Part shown: in pieces, positions 7,683-15,283 of the stretch
How positions within the stretch are numbered: position 1 is the stretch's first letter
Layout: each line of letters starts with the position of its first letter
NCBI GenBank assembly: GCA_021805565.1
Contig: JAJZFA010000030.1
Location: forward strand, 23,700-87,699
DNA from: Pseudomonadota bacterium
GTDB lineage: Bacteria > Pseudomonadota > Alphaproteobacteria > Acetobacterales > Acetobacteraceae
Length of the DNA stretch: 64,000 nucleotides
Direction: 5' to 3'
Program-made: the position numbers and the translations under genes
The notes under the pieces: generated by a model
Database searches by the model: none
Told to the model about the DNA's origin: nothing
What the model saw: the letters and a program-made list of their open reading frames with translations, nothing else

Positions 7683-8693
7683 ATGCAAATGAGGCGTATT
7701 CGTTCGCTCGCGGTTGCCGCCAGCGCGTTGTGGTTCGGTCTTCCGCCTGTCGCCGCGCATGCATACTCAACACTGTATGTCTTCGGAGACAGCTTGTCCG
7801 ATGTCGGTAACATCTATGCCGCGACGCACGGCTTGGAGCCGGGGGCGCCTTATGCCAACGGACAGTTTTCTAATGGACCGGTCTGGGCGCAGGATCTGTC
7901 CCACAGCCTCGGCCTTGGTGCGTTATCGGCCTCGCTTCTCGGCGGCACCGATTATGCGTTCGGGGGTGCGACAACCGGCTATGCGGGAACCACGACCTCG
8001 GGTTCGTCGATTCCAACCGTATCGCAGCAGGTCGGTGGGTTTCTGGCCGCTCACGGTTCGGTGGCGCCGTCGTCCGCACTGTACTCGATCTGGATCGGAT
8101 CGAACGATATTTTCAACATTATCACGGGCGGCGTGACGGGCACGGCCGCGGTAATTGACGCGCAAGGTGCAGCGCAGGCCGAGGCAACCGCGATTAAAAG
8201 TCTTGCCGCCGCCGGGGCGAAGGATTTCCTGGTGCCGCTGGTCACCAACCTTGGGAAAACACCCACGCTCACCTCGGTGAGCCTCGCCGCTTCCGCGGCG
8301 GGAACGGCACTTTCACAGGCTTACGACGCCGCGTTGGTGGCCGATCTGGCGGCGCTGGCATCGACGCCCGGCATCGCCTTGTCGTATCTGGATACGTTCA
8401 GCCTGCTGGATAGCGCGATCGCCACCCCGGCGGCCTACGGCCTGAAGAACGTTATCAATCCATGCTATACTGGTCCTTATACCGGCGTTGGTGGAACTGT
8501 GTGCGCCACGCCGAATAGTTATTTGTTCTGGGACCAGCTTCATCCCACGGCCACCGGGCAAGCGATTATCGCCACCGCCGCGTTCGATACGGTACCAGAA
8601 CCGGCGGCGATCGCCATCCTTGCATCCGGCCTTGCCGGCATGGCCGCACTGCGCTTTCGCCCACGGGCGGCCAGACATAACGGGCCTCGATAA
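7683..8693 (+). CDS. Secreted GDSL esterase/lipase with PEP-CTERM-like C-terminus
   Basis: The 336-residue product starts with a Sec signal peptide (MRRIRSLAVAASALWFG...AHA). It carries the three GDSL blocks with the full Ser-Asp-His set: FGDSLSD at the mature N-terminus, WIGSNDIF mid-protein and WDQLHPT near the end. The tail VPEPAAIAILASGLAGMAAL followed by an Arg-rich end matches a PEP-CTERM sorting signal (VPEP, transmembrane helix, basic tail). This predicts export, cell-envelope retention and processing by an exosortase. ATG 7683 is preceded by GGTGGGG; a second ATG two codons on is possible. No exosortase gene is in the window. Confidence 0.85.
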   Translation: MQMRRIRSLAVAASALWFGLPPVAAHAYSTLYVFGDSLSDVGNIYAATHGLEPGAPYANGQFSNGPVWAQDLSHSLGLGALSASLLGGTDYAFGGATTGYAGTTTSGSSIPTVSQQVGGFLAAHGSVAPSSALYSIWIGSNDIFNIITGGVTGTAAVIDAQGAAQAEATAIKSLAAAGAKDFLVPLVTNLGKTPTLTSVSLAASAAGTALSQAYDAALVADLAALASTPGIALSYLDTFSLLDSAIATPAAYGLKNVINPCYTGPYTGVGGTVCATPNSYLFWDQLHPTATGQAIIATAAFDTVPEPAAIAILASGLAGMAALRFRPRAARHNGPR

Positions 8694-8818
8694 GTCCTGC
8701 CGCTGACATCCGAGCGCGCTTAGGGGGGGTCTAAACAAGGCCCGTCGGGCGCACGATACGTGAGCCTTTTCAATCGGCACACCCAGCGCCGCGATCCGCG
8801 CGATCCCGCAATAGATCC

Positions 8819-8854
8819 GGTCCTGACCGGCGCACAACGCGGCCAGTCAGGACC
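8819..8854. terminator. Hairpin between convergent genes
   Basis: GGTCCTGAC (8819-8827) pairs perfectly with GTCAGGACC (8846-8854) around an 18-base loop. It lies between the ends of the plus-strand esterase gene (8693) and the minus-strand oxidoreductase gene (8866). It could terminate both transcripts, although neither side has a long T run. Confidence 0.5.
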
Positions 8855-8865
8855 GGGACGATGCC

Positions 8866-11184
8866 CTATCGAAGGGCCGCCCAAACCACGGCCGGGGTCA
8901 GCGGCATCTGGATGCGGTCGGCCTCACCGGCGTGACCAGCCCGAGCGAGGGCATCGGCGACGGCGTTGACGACGGCCGGGGTGGCACCGATCGTCCCGAG
9001 TTCGCCCACGCCTTTCACACCCAGGGGATTGGTCAGGCACGGTACGGTCGTATCGAGAATATGCACGAACTCGCCGATGATATTGGCGCGCGGGATGAAG
9101 TAATCCATCATGCTCGCGGTGACCGGCTGGCCCGAACCGTGTTCATACATCATGTGTTCGCCCAGCGCCTGCCCGATTCCCTGCACCGCACCGCCATCCA
9201 ACTGCCCGCGCACGATCATCGGATTGACCACCCGCCCGACATCGTTTGCCGACACGTAAGAAACGATCTCCACCGCGCCGGTATCCGGATCGACCTCGAC
9301 TTCCGCGATGTGCGTTCCGTTCGGCCAGGTGGGGCCGTTCACCGAACTGGACATATCGACATAAATCCGGCGATCCGGCTGCCGCGCGGCCAGGTCGAAC
9401 AGTCCGATCCCGCGATCGGTGCCGGCGATGCGGAATTCGCCTTCCGCGTATTCGATATCCGCCGCCGCCGCTTCCAGAACCTCGGCCGCCAGATCGCGCC
9501 CGTTCGCAACGGCCTTTTCCGACGCGACATGAACAGCCGACCCGGCGGTGAACAGCGACCGCGATCCGGCGCTGCCAAATCCGGCCCCCAAATCGGTGTC
9601 GCCGGTGACGATGCGAACGCGATCGAGTTCCACCCCGAACACATCGACAACCAACTGCGCATAGGACGTAGCGATCCCCTGCCCCATGCCCATGGTTGAC
9701 GCATAGACCTCAATGGCCCCGTCGCCCGAAACCGACACGGTTACCCGTTCCTCGAACACATTGCCGCCGGTCCATTCCAGGAACGACGCCAGGCCACGCC
9801 CCCGCAGCATCCCGCGGGTCGCCGATTGCGCCGCCCGGCCGGCGAAATCGTCCCACTTCCCAAGCGCCAGCGCCTGCTCCAGGATCGAGCCGAATTTCCC
9901 GCTGTCGTACACTTGCCCCATCGCATTGGTGTAGGGCATCTGCTCCGGCTGGATCAGGTTGCGGCGGCGGATTTCCGCCGGGTCCAGCGAAAGCTGGCGC
10001 GCCGCGGCGTCGAACAGGCGTTCGATGATGTAGATCGCCTCGGGCCGTCCGGCCCCGCGATACGCGGCGGTGGGGGCGGTATGGGTCAGCACCGCCTGAA
10101 AATCGAAATCGATGGTGCGAATATCGTAGATGCTGGTCGAAACCCACGGTCCGATCAGCAACTGAATGATGATCCCGGTGGTGCTGCCATAGGCGCCGAC
10201 ATTGGCGAGCGATCGCACCCGGTAGGCCAGAACCTTACCGGCCGCATCCAGCGCCAGTTCGGCGTGGGATTCCACATCCCGGCCATGCGTCGCCGACAGA
10301 AATTCCTCGATCCGGGCGGGTACCCATTTGACCGGCCGACCGATCTGCCGGGCGGCGTATGCGACAACGATCTCCTCGGGGTAAATGCCGGTCTTCATGC
10401 CGAACCCGCCGCCGACATCGCCGACCACGACGCGCACGCTCCCGGCCGGCAAACTCAGTGCCTCGCACAGCGAATCGCGGGCCCCGGACGGCATCTGGGT
10501 GGACAAGCGAAATGTCAGGCGTTCGGTGGCCGCGTCGTAATCGGCCAGACAGCAGCGCGGTTCCATCGAGGCTGGGGACAGGCGCTGATTGACCAGATCG
10601 AGCGAAACCACATGCGCGGCCGAGGCGAACGCGGCATCCGACGCCGCCGCATCGCCGTGCTTCATCTGCGCGGCGATGTTGCCCGTCGCGGCCGGCCATA
10701 CCAGCGGCGCGCCGGCTGCGGTCGCCTGTGCCAGTTCGGTCACCACCGGCAGTTCGTCATACTCCACCGCCACCGCTTCCAGCGCGTCCTTGGCCTGTTC
10801 GGCGGTCTCGGCGACCAGCGCGACTACGCCCTCACCCACGAAGCGCACGATTTCGTGTGCGAGTGCCGGACGCAGCGGCGACGCCCCCGGCGAACCGTCG
10901 GGGCGGGTGAACATCGGTGCCAGCGGCAACGGCTTTATCCCTGCCGCGGCCAGATCGGCACCGGTCAGCACCGCCACCACACCCGGCATGGCCGCCGCCG
11001 CCGAAACATCGATCGAGACGATCCGGGCATGCGCGTGCGGCGACCGCAAGAACACCATGCAGGTCTGTCCCGGCAGCGAGAAATCGTCGGTGTAATGTCC
11101 GGCACCCGCCAACAGGCCCGCATCCTCGATGCGCCGCACGTCGCGCCCGCTGCCGAAGCGCCCGATCGTTGTAACGTCGTTCAT
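8866..11184 (-). CDS. Xanthine dehydrogenase-family molybdopterin-binding subunit (orphan)
   Basis: The 772-residue product is a second CoxL/aldehyde-oxidase-type large subunit. It shows GRDVRRIEDAGLLAGAGHYT at the N-terminus, GGGFGMKTGIYPEE, AYRGAGRPEAIYIIERL instead of the CO dehydrogenase loop, and the catalytic-Glu motif GVKGVGELG near the end. It is probably a cytoplasmic molybdenum hydroxylase of aldehydes or heterocycles. No CoxM or CoxS partner gene is adjacent, so it must borrow subunits encoded elsewhere or be incomplete. The start at 11184 lies about 88 bp downstream (in its own direction) of structured repeat copy B. Confidence 0.9.
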   Translation of the reverse strand: MNDVTTIGRFGSGRDVRRIEDAGLLAGAGHYTDDFSLPGQTCMVFLRSPHAHARIVSIDVSAAAAMPGVVAVLTGADLAAAGIKPLPLAPMFTRPDGSPGASPLRPALAHEIVRFVGEGVVALVAETAEQAKDALEAVAVEYDELPVVTELAQATAAGAPLVWPAATGNIAAQMKHGDAAASDAAFASAAHVVSLDLVNQRLSPASMEPRCCLADYDAATERLTFRLSTQMPSGARDSLCEALSLPAGSVRVVVGDVGGGFGMKTGIYPEEIVVAYAARQIGRPVKWVPARIEEFLSATHGRDVESHAELALDAAGKVLAYRVRSLANVGAYGSTTGIIIQLLIGPWVSTSIYDIRTIDFDFQAVLTHTAPTAAYRGAGRPEAIYIIERLFDAAARQLSLDPAEIRRRNLIQPEQMPYTNAMGQVYDSGKFGSILEQALALGKWDDFAGRAAQSATRGMLRGRGLASFLEWTGGNVFEERVTVSVSGDGAIEVYASTMGMGQGIATSYAQLVVDVFGVELDRVRIVTGDTDLGAGFGSAGSRSLFTAGSAVHVASEKAVANGRDLAAEVLEAAAADIEYAEGEFRIAGTDRGIGLFDLAARQPDRRIYVDMSSSVNGPTWPNGTHIAEVEVDPDTGAVEIVSYVSANDVGRVVNPMIVRGQLDGGAVQGIGQALGEHMMYEHGSGQPVTASMMDYFIPRANIIGEFVHILDTTVPCLTNPLGVKGVGELGTIGATPAVVNAVADALARAGHAGEADRIQMPLTPAVVWAALR

Positions 11185-11271
11185 TCACTCTCTCTGCGAC
11201 TAGGGTTTACGGCGATATGGGGACGCTCGCCAGGGTTGCCATGGCCTGGACGCTCAAACGATGGATAGCGG

Positions 11272-11387
11272 CTAAGCGATTGCCCGACAACAATCGCTTC
11301 GCGCGGCAGCGTCGGGCAATCCCTAAGCTGAATGTTTTGCACGGCAACTTTGCTGGCGGGCTGACGCACTTATTCGCCAGCGTTGCC
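11272..11387 (-). repeat. Two-hairpin structured repeat, copy B
   Basis: Homologous to 6583-6697. On the minus strand, hairpin I (11343-11387) reads GGCAAC-GCTGGC-GAATAA-GTGC-GTCA-GCCC-GCCAGC-AAA-GTTGCC. Hairpin II pairs 11311-11327 with 11272-11288. Compared with copy A, hairpin II has paired changes that keep the stem (CAT/ATG becomes ATT/AAT), which indicates selection on pairing. Its last base overlaps the TAG stop of the SDR gene. It lies in the leader of the 8866-11184 gene. Confidence 0.8.
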
Positions 11388-12127
11388 TAAACCCGCTGGC
11401 CACCATCAATGTGAACTTCCGATCCGGTGATATACAGCGCCTGATTGGAACACAAAAAGAATAACAGATCCGCGACCTCGTTCGGCTTGCCCAGCCGCCG
11501 CATCGGAATTTCCCGCTGCACGATTTCTTCCGTGCCGGGCGACAGGATCGCGGTGTCGATCTCCCCCGGCGACACCGCGTTCACCCGCACGCCATGCCGC
11601 CCCAGGTCGTTGGCCATTTCCCGCGTCAGCGCCGCCAGCCCGGCCTTGGAGGTCGCATAGGCTGCGCTGGCGAACGGATGCACCCGCGATCCGACGATCG
11701 AGGTCATGTTGACGATGCTGCCCTTCGATTCGATCAGATAGTCGCTCAATCCCTGCGCCAGCAGGATGGCGGAGAAGAAATTGACGTTGAAAATCGCCAG
11801 CCAGTCCTTGTAGGCCATTTCCAGGCTGGTGATCTTGCTGCCATCGGCATGCTTGGGGGACACGGCGGCATTGTTGATCAGCGCATCCAGCCGTCCGCCG
11901 GCGATGCGCTTGATCTCTGGCAACGCGTCCCGCACGGTATCGACGTTCGCCAGATCGAGTTGAATGTGGTTGCGCTCCCCGCCCGGCCACGGGCAGCGCG
12001 GGTCGAACGCCTGGCGGGAGATCGTCAGAACCCGCCATCCCTCGCTGCTGAACCGCTTGACGGTCGCATGGCCGATGCCACGGCTGGCACCGGTCAGCAG
12101 CAGAACACGTTCCTGGGTGGCGGACAT
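11387..12127 (-). CDS. Short-chain dehydrogenase/reductase (SDR)
   Basis: The 246-residue classical SDR has the cofactor motif TGASRGIG near residue 13, an NNAA motif, and the catalytic YATSKAG (YxxxK). The C-terminal GSEVHIDGGQRV is typical of FabG-like enzymes. It should interconvert an alcohol and a ketone/aldehyde with NAD(P)H. The start at 12127 (MSATQERV) fits the family length; the longer frame upstream is unlikely. It is followed by repeat copy B and then the orphan molybdopterin subunit gene, so co-transcription is possible. Substrate unknown. Confidence 0.9.
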   Translation of the reverse strand: MSATQERVLLLTGASRGIGHATVKRFSSEGWRVLTISRQAFDPRCPWPGGERNHIQLDLANVDTVRDALPEIKRIAGGRLDALINNAAVSPKHADGSKITSLEMAYKDWLAIFNVNFFSAILLAQGLSDYLIESKGSIVNMTSIVGSRVHPFASAAYATSKAGLAALTREMANDLGRHGVRVNAVSPGEIDTAILSPGTEEIVQREIPMRRLGKPNEVADLLFFLCSNQALYITGSEVHIDGGQRV

Positions 12128-12284
12128 GATCCGGATCCTTCGCGGCGTTGAAGATTTATCCGCCTGTATGATCGCTCCGGCGGACAATGGCGAGCAAGAC
12201 CTTCGCGACACGCATCCGCATTATCCTTGCCCTGTTTGTCAATCCTGGCAGACGATGGAACCCGACAGAATTGGATACGCCCGT

Positions 12285-13130
12285 ATGACACTGCCGTTTC
12301 CCGTGCCGACCCTGGACCACGTTGTCGTGAATGCCCGCGACCGGATCGGCGATACCGCCGATATTTTCCGGCGCCTGGGCTTTACCCTGACGCCGCTCGG
12401 GTATCACACGCTGGGGTCCATCAACCATCTGGCCATGTTCGGCACCGACTACCTGGAACTGATCGCCGTGAAACCGAACGATACCGGCCGGCCGGAGATC
12501 ATGGGCGCCCCGGCCGGCCTGAACGGGCTTGTGTTCGGCACCGAGGACGCCGACGCGACCTATGAGGCACTGCGCCAGAACGGGATACCGATCGATCCGC
12601 CGCAACAGTTTTCCCGGCCGGTGGAAGCGGCCGGCGCGATCCGCGACGCCGTATTCCGCACCACCCGCCTGCGGGCTGACGCCGTTTCGGCGGGGCGGCT
12701 CTATTTCTGCCAGCACCTGACGCGCGAAATCGTCTGGCGCGACGAGTGGCGGCACCACGCCAACGGCGCCGTCGGCATCGCCCGGGCGGTTATCGCGGCG
12801 GACAATCCGGATACCCTGGGGGCGTTGTTCGCCGCCATGTTCGGCGCTGCTTCGGTTCGTCCCGCCGACGACGGCTGCTCGTTGATCCTCGGCCTGTCGC
12901 GGTTCGACGTGGTGACGCCGGCGGCGGTGTGGGAGATGTTCGGCAGCGCCGCACCCGACAGCCGCGGCCGGCGGGATTACATGGCGGCCCTGACGATCCG
13001 CACCCGGTCCCTCGGTGCGGTGGAAACCGCCCTGGAAGAGGGCGGCATCCGCGGCTGGGACCGGATCGGCGCCAGCATCCTGGTTCCGGCATCGGAAGCA
13101 GGCGGCGCGACGATCGAATTCAGTGTATGA
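12285..13130 (+). CDS. Glyoxalase-like (VOC superfamily) protein
   Basis: The product (281 residues from ATG 12285) begins with PTLDHVVVNARDRIGDTADI, a glyoxalase-like first strand. It has a second module near residue 160 (GAVGIARAVIAADNPDTLG) and ends with GGATIEFSV, as in Pfam Glyoxalase_3 proteins. Activity cannot be predicted. An ATG at 12255 would add ten residues; neither start has a strong ribosome site. It stands alone on the plus strand, divergent from the SDR gene and convergent with the LLM pair. Confidence 0.75.
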   Translation: MTLPFPVPTLDHVVVNARDRIGDTADIFRRLGFTLTPLGYHTLGSINHLAMFGTDYLELIAVKPNDTGRPEIMGAPAGLNGLVFGTEDADATYEALRQNGIPIDPPQQFSRPVEAAGAIRDAVFRTTRLRADAVSAGRLYFCQHLTREIVWRDEWRHHANGAVGIARAVIAADNPDTLGALFAAMFGAASVRPADDGCSLILGLSRFDVVTPAAVWEMFGSAAPDSRGRRDYMAALTIRTRSLGAVETALEEGGIRGWDRIGASILVPASEAGGATIEFSV

Positions 13131-13166
13131 AAATGGCGGGGTGTGAAGATGGCGGGCGGGTCCTGA

Positions 13167-14201
13167 TTACAGCACCGCCTCCGCCACCACCCGCAACACA
13201 TCAAGCCCGGACCCTTTCAGCACCATCGTGCCGACATGTCCCGCCTTGGCCACGTCTTTCCAGGCCTCCAGCCGGCCCCTGATGCGATCGGCGGGACCGC
13301 ACAACGAAATGGCATCGATCAGTGCATCCGGCACCGCCGCCGCCGCCTCATTTTTCTTCCCGTCCAGATAATAATCCTGGATCGTGCGGGCCTGGCCCTC
13401 GAACCCCATCTTGGACACCATATCGTTGTAAAAATTCTTCTTCCGGGCGCCCATGCCGCCGATATACAGGGCCAGTTCGGGGCGGATGGCGTCGCGGCAG
13501 GCGGCCGCATCGGGGCCCATCACCGCCCGCACATACGGAGCGGTATCGAATCCATCCATTGTCTTGCCTGCTTTCTTCCGGCCCTCCAGCGTCGGCCCCG
13601 TCACCACATCCGGCGCATCCGGCGAGAAGAAAATCGGCAGGTTGCCATCCGCCACTTCGCCCGACATCCGCAACCCGGCCGGTGTGATCGACGCCGTGTA
13701 AAACGGCACGTTCGTGTCGCCATGTGCGATACTGCGCAACGGCCGCCCCAGCCCGCTCGCATCCGGCCCGTTATACGGGATGGAATACTGCTCGCCCTGG
13801 AATTCCAACGGCTTCTCGCGGGCCAGTATCTGTTTAATGATCGCAATATATTCCCGGGTCCGTTGCATCGGCTTGCCATAAGCCACGCCGTGCCAGCCTT
13901 CGATCACCTGAGGCCCGGACGGTCCGATGCCGCAAATAAAACGATTGCCCGACAGGGCCTGCAACGACAGCACCGTCATCGCCGCGCAGGCCGGGGTGCG
14001 CGCCGGCATTTGCATGATGCCGGTTCCGGCTTTCATCGTGGTCGTCCGCGCCAGGATCCATGCCGCCGGGGACACGGCATCGGTGCTATAGGATTCCCCT
14101 GTCCAGGCCTGGGAAAACCCCATCCGTTCGGCTTCCAGGATCATCGTCATATCGATTTTCGGATGCGGCCCGCCCATCCCAACCGTGAGTCCCAGCTTCA
14201 T
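13167..14201 (-). CDS. LLM-class F420-dependent oxidoreductase
   Basis: The 344-residue luciferase-like TIM barrel opens with MKLGLTVGMGGPHPKIDMTM and contains the typical ARTTTMKAGTGIMQMPARTP and FICGIGPSGPQVIEGWHG segments. That pattern matches TIGR-type probable F420-dependent oxidoreductases rather than FMN-dependent luciferases. Its ATG (AAAGGTG upstream) is two bases from the end of the preceding LLM gene, so the two form one operon. The neighbouring FO synthase supports F420 as cofactor. Substrate unknown. Confidence 0.85.
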   Translation of the reverse strand: MKLGLTVGMGGPHPKIDMTMILEAERMGFSQAWTGESYSTDAVSPAAWILARTTTMKAGTGIMQMPARTPACAAMTVLSLQALSGNRFICGIGPSGPQVIEGWHGVAYGKPMQRTREYIAIIKQILAREKPLEFQGEQYSIPYNGPDASGLGRPLRSIAHGDTNVPFYTASITPAGLRMSGEVADGNLPIFFSPDAPDVVTGPTLEGRKKAGKTMDGFDTAPYVRAVMGPDAAACRDAIRPELALYIGGMGARKKNFYNDMVSKMGFEGQARTIQDYYLDGKKNEAAAAVPDALIDAISLCGPADRIRGRLEAWKDVAKAGHVGTMVLKGSGLDVLRVVAEAVL

Positions 14202-14203
14202 GT

Positions 14204-15157
14204 TCAACGCACCTTTGCCATAACGTCGTCGCGGAACCGCCGCAGATTGCCAACCGAGGCATCCGCGTCCGCGCCGAACAATCCAAAATCGAACGCCGTG
14301 ACGCCCACGTCCCGCAGCGCCCGGATATCGCCGGCATAATCGGCCGCGCCGCCGGTGAACAGCTTGCGCTCGCCATCGACCGTCCCTTTCGGCTGCGCCT
14401 CGGGGTTGGACGACACCCGATAGGCCAGCCCTACCGCCGCCGGATCGCGGCCGGCCTTCTCGGTCAGAACCCGCAGTTTCGCCGCCCCGGCCTTGAACCG
14501 CGTCAGCGTGTCCATCGGAAACTGAGGATTGGTGCCGATCGGATACCATGCGTCGCCGTAGGCGGCGGTGCGCCGCATGGCGGGGCCGCTTTCGCCGCCG
14601 ACCCAGATGGGGATTGTGCCCTGTGGCGGTTTCGGCGGGAACATCACGTCCTTGAACCGGACATATTTGCCGTCGAATGCCGGCGCATCGGCGGTCCAGA
14701 GTTCGCGGCAGACCGCCATGAATTCGTCGGTCACCGCGCCGCGTTCGGCGAACGGCAGCGCACCGATGGCGACGAATTCCTCCTCGCACCACCCGGCGCC
14801 GATGCCCAGAGTCAGCCGTCCTTTCGACAGAAAATCGATCGTCGCCAGGATTTTCGCCGTCAGAACCGCCGGGCGATGCGGCACCACCATCACCGACGTC
14901 ACGATCCGCAGTGTTTTGGTCGCCGCCGCAATGAAGGTGGCCGCCGTCAACTGCTCCAGCCGCGGCGCGGCGGCACCGGACGGAAATTCGCCCGAGTCCG
15001 AATACGGATAGCGCGAGGCGATGCTGTTGGGGATCATCACATGATCGCTGACGGTGACGTAGTCGAAGCCCAGCGCCTCGGCTTCCGTGGCGATGCGCAG
15101 CAGACTGTCCGGCTCGATCAACGGGCCGCTGGTCGGGGCACTGCATCCTATCTGCAT
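14204..15157 (-). CDS. LLM-class F420-dependent oxidoreductase
   Basis: The 317-residue product has the family start MQIGCSAPTSGPLIEPDSLL, a DYVTVSDHVMIPNS segment and the signature GRLTLGIGAGWCEEEF. A strong AGGAGGAA site precedes ATG 15157. It is the first gene of a two-gene minus-strand operon with the next LLM enzyme. It is divergent from fbiC with 126 bp between starts, so the F420 precursor gene and its likely users share one control region. F420 is inferred from family and neighbours. Confidence 0.88.
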   Translation of the reverse strand: MQIGCSAPTSGPLIEPDSLLRIATEAEALGFDYVTVSDHVMIPNSIASRYPYSDSGEFPSGAAAPRLEQLTAATFIAAATKTLRIVTSVMVVPHRPAVLTAKILATIDFLSKGRLTLGIGAGWCEEEFVAIGALPFAERGAVTDEFMAVCRELWTADAPAFDGKYVRFKDVMFPPKPPQGTIPIWVGGESGPAMRRTAAYGDAWYPIGTNPQFPMDTLTRFKAGAAKLRVLTEKAGRDPAAVGLAYRVSSNPEAQPKGTVDGERKLFTGGAADYAGDIRALRDVGVTAFDFGLFGADADASVGNLRRFRDDVMAKVR

Positions 15158-15283
15158 TCGTTCCTCCTGCCTGGATTGCGTTATGAAACCCGATAGCACA
15201 CCATGCAGCCAAATCAGGCAACCTGCGTGCCTTCGGGCCTCGATCGCCGCACCCCCGGTCGTTCGGCCCTGAAAGCCGCATCT

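Noticed and set aside
2251..11184. CO dehydrogenase large subunits
   Set aside because: Both large subunits have AYRGAGRPE rather than the AYRCSFR loop, and coxM/coxS are missing.
9826..11268. 480-residue plus-strand frame opposite the orphan molybdopterin subunit
   Set aside because: Arg/His/Gln-rich shadow of the minus-strand gene; no recognisable fold.
13167..15281. One continuous 704-residue minus-strand protein
   Set aside because: Only the C-terminal half (from 14201) is an LLM enzyme; the upstream part is the wrong frame of the second LLM gene at 14204-15157.
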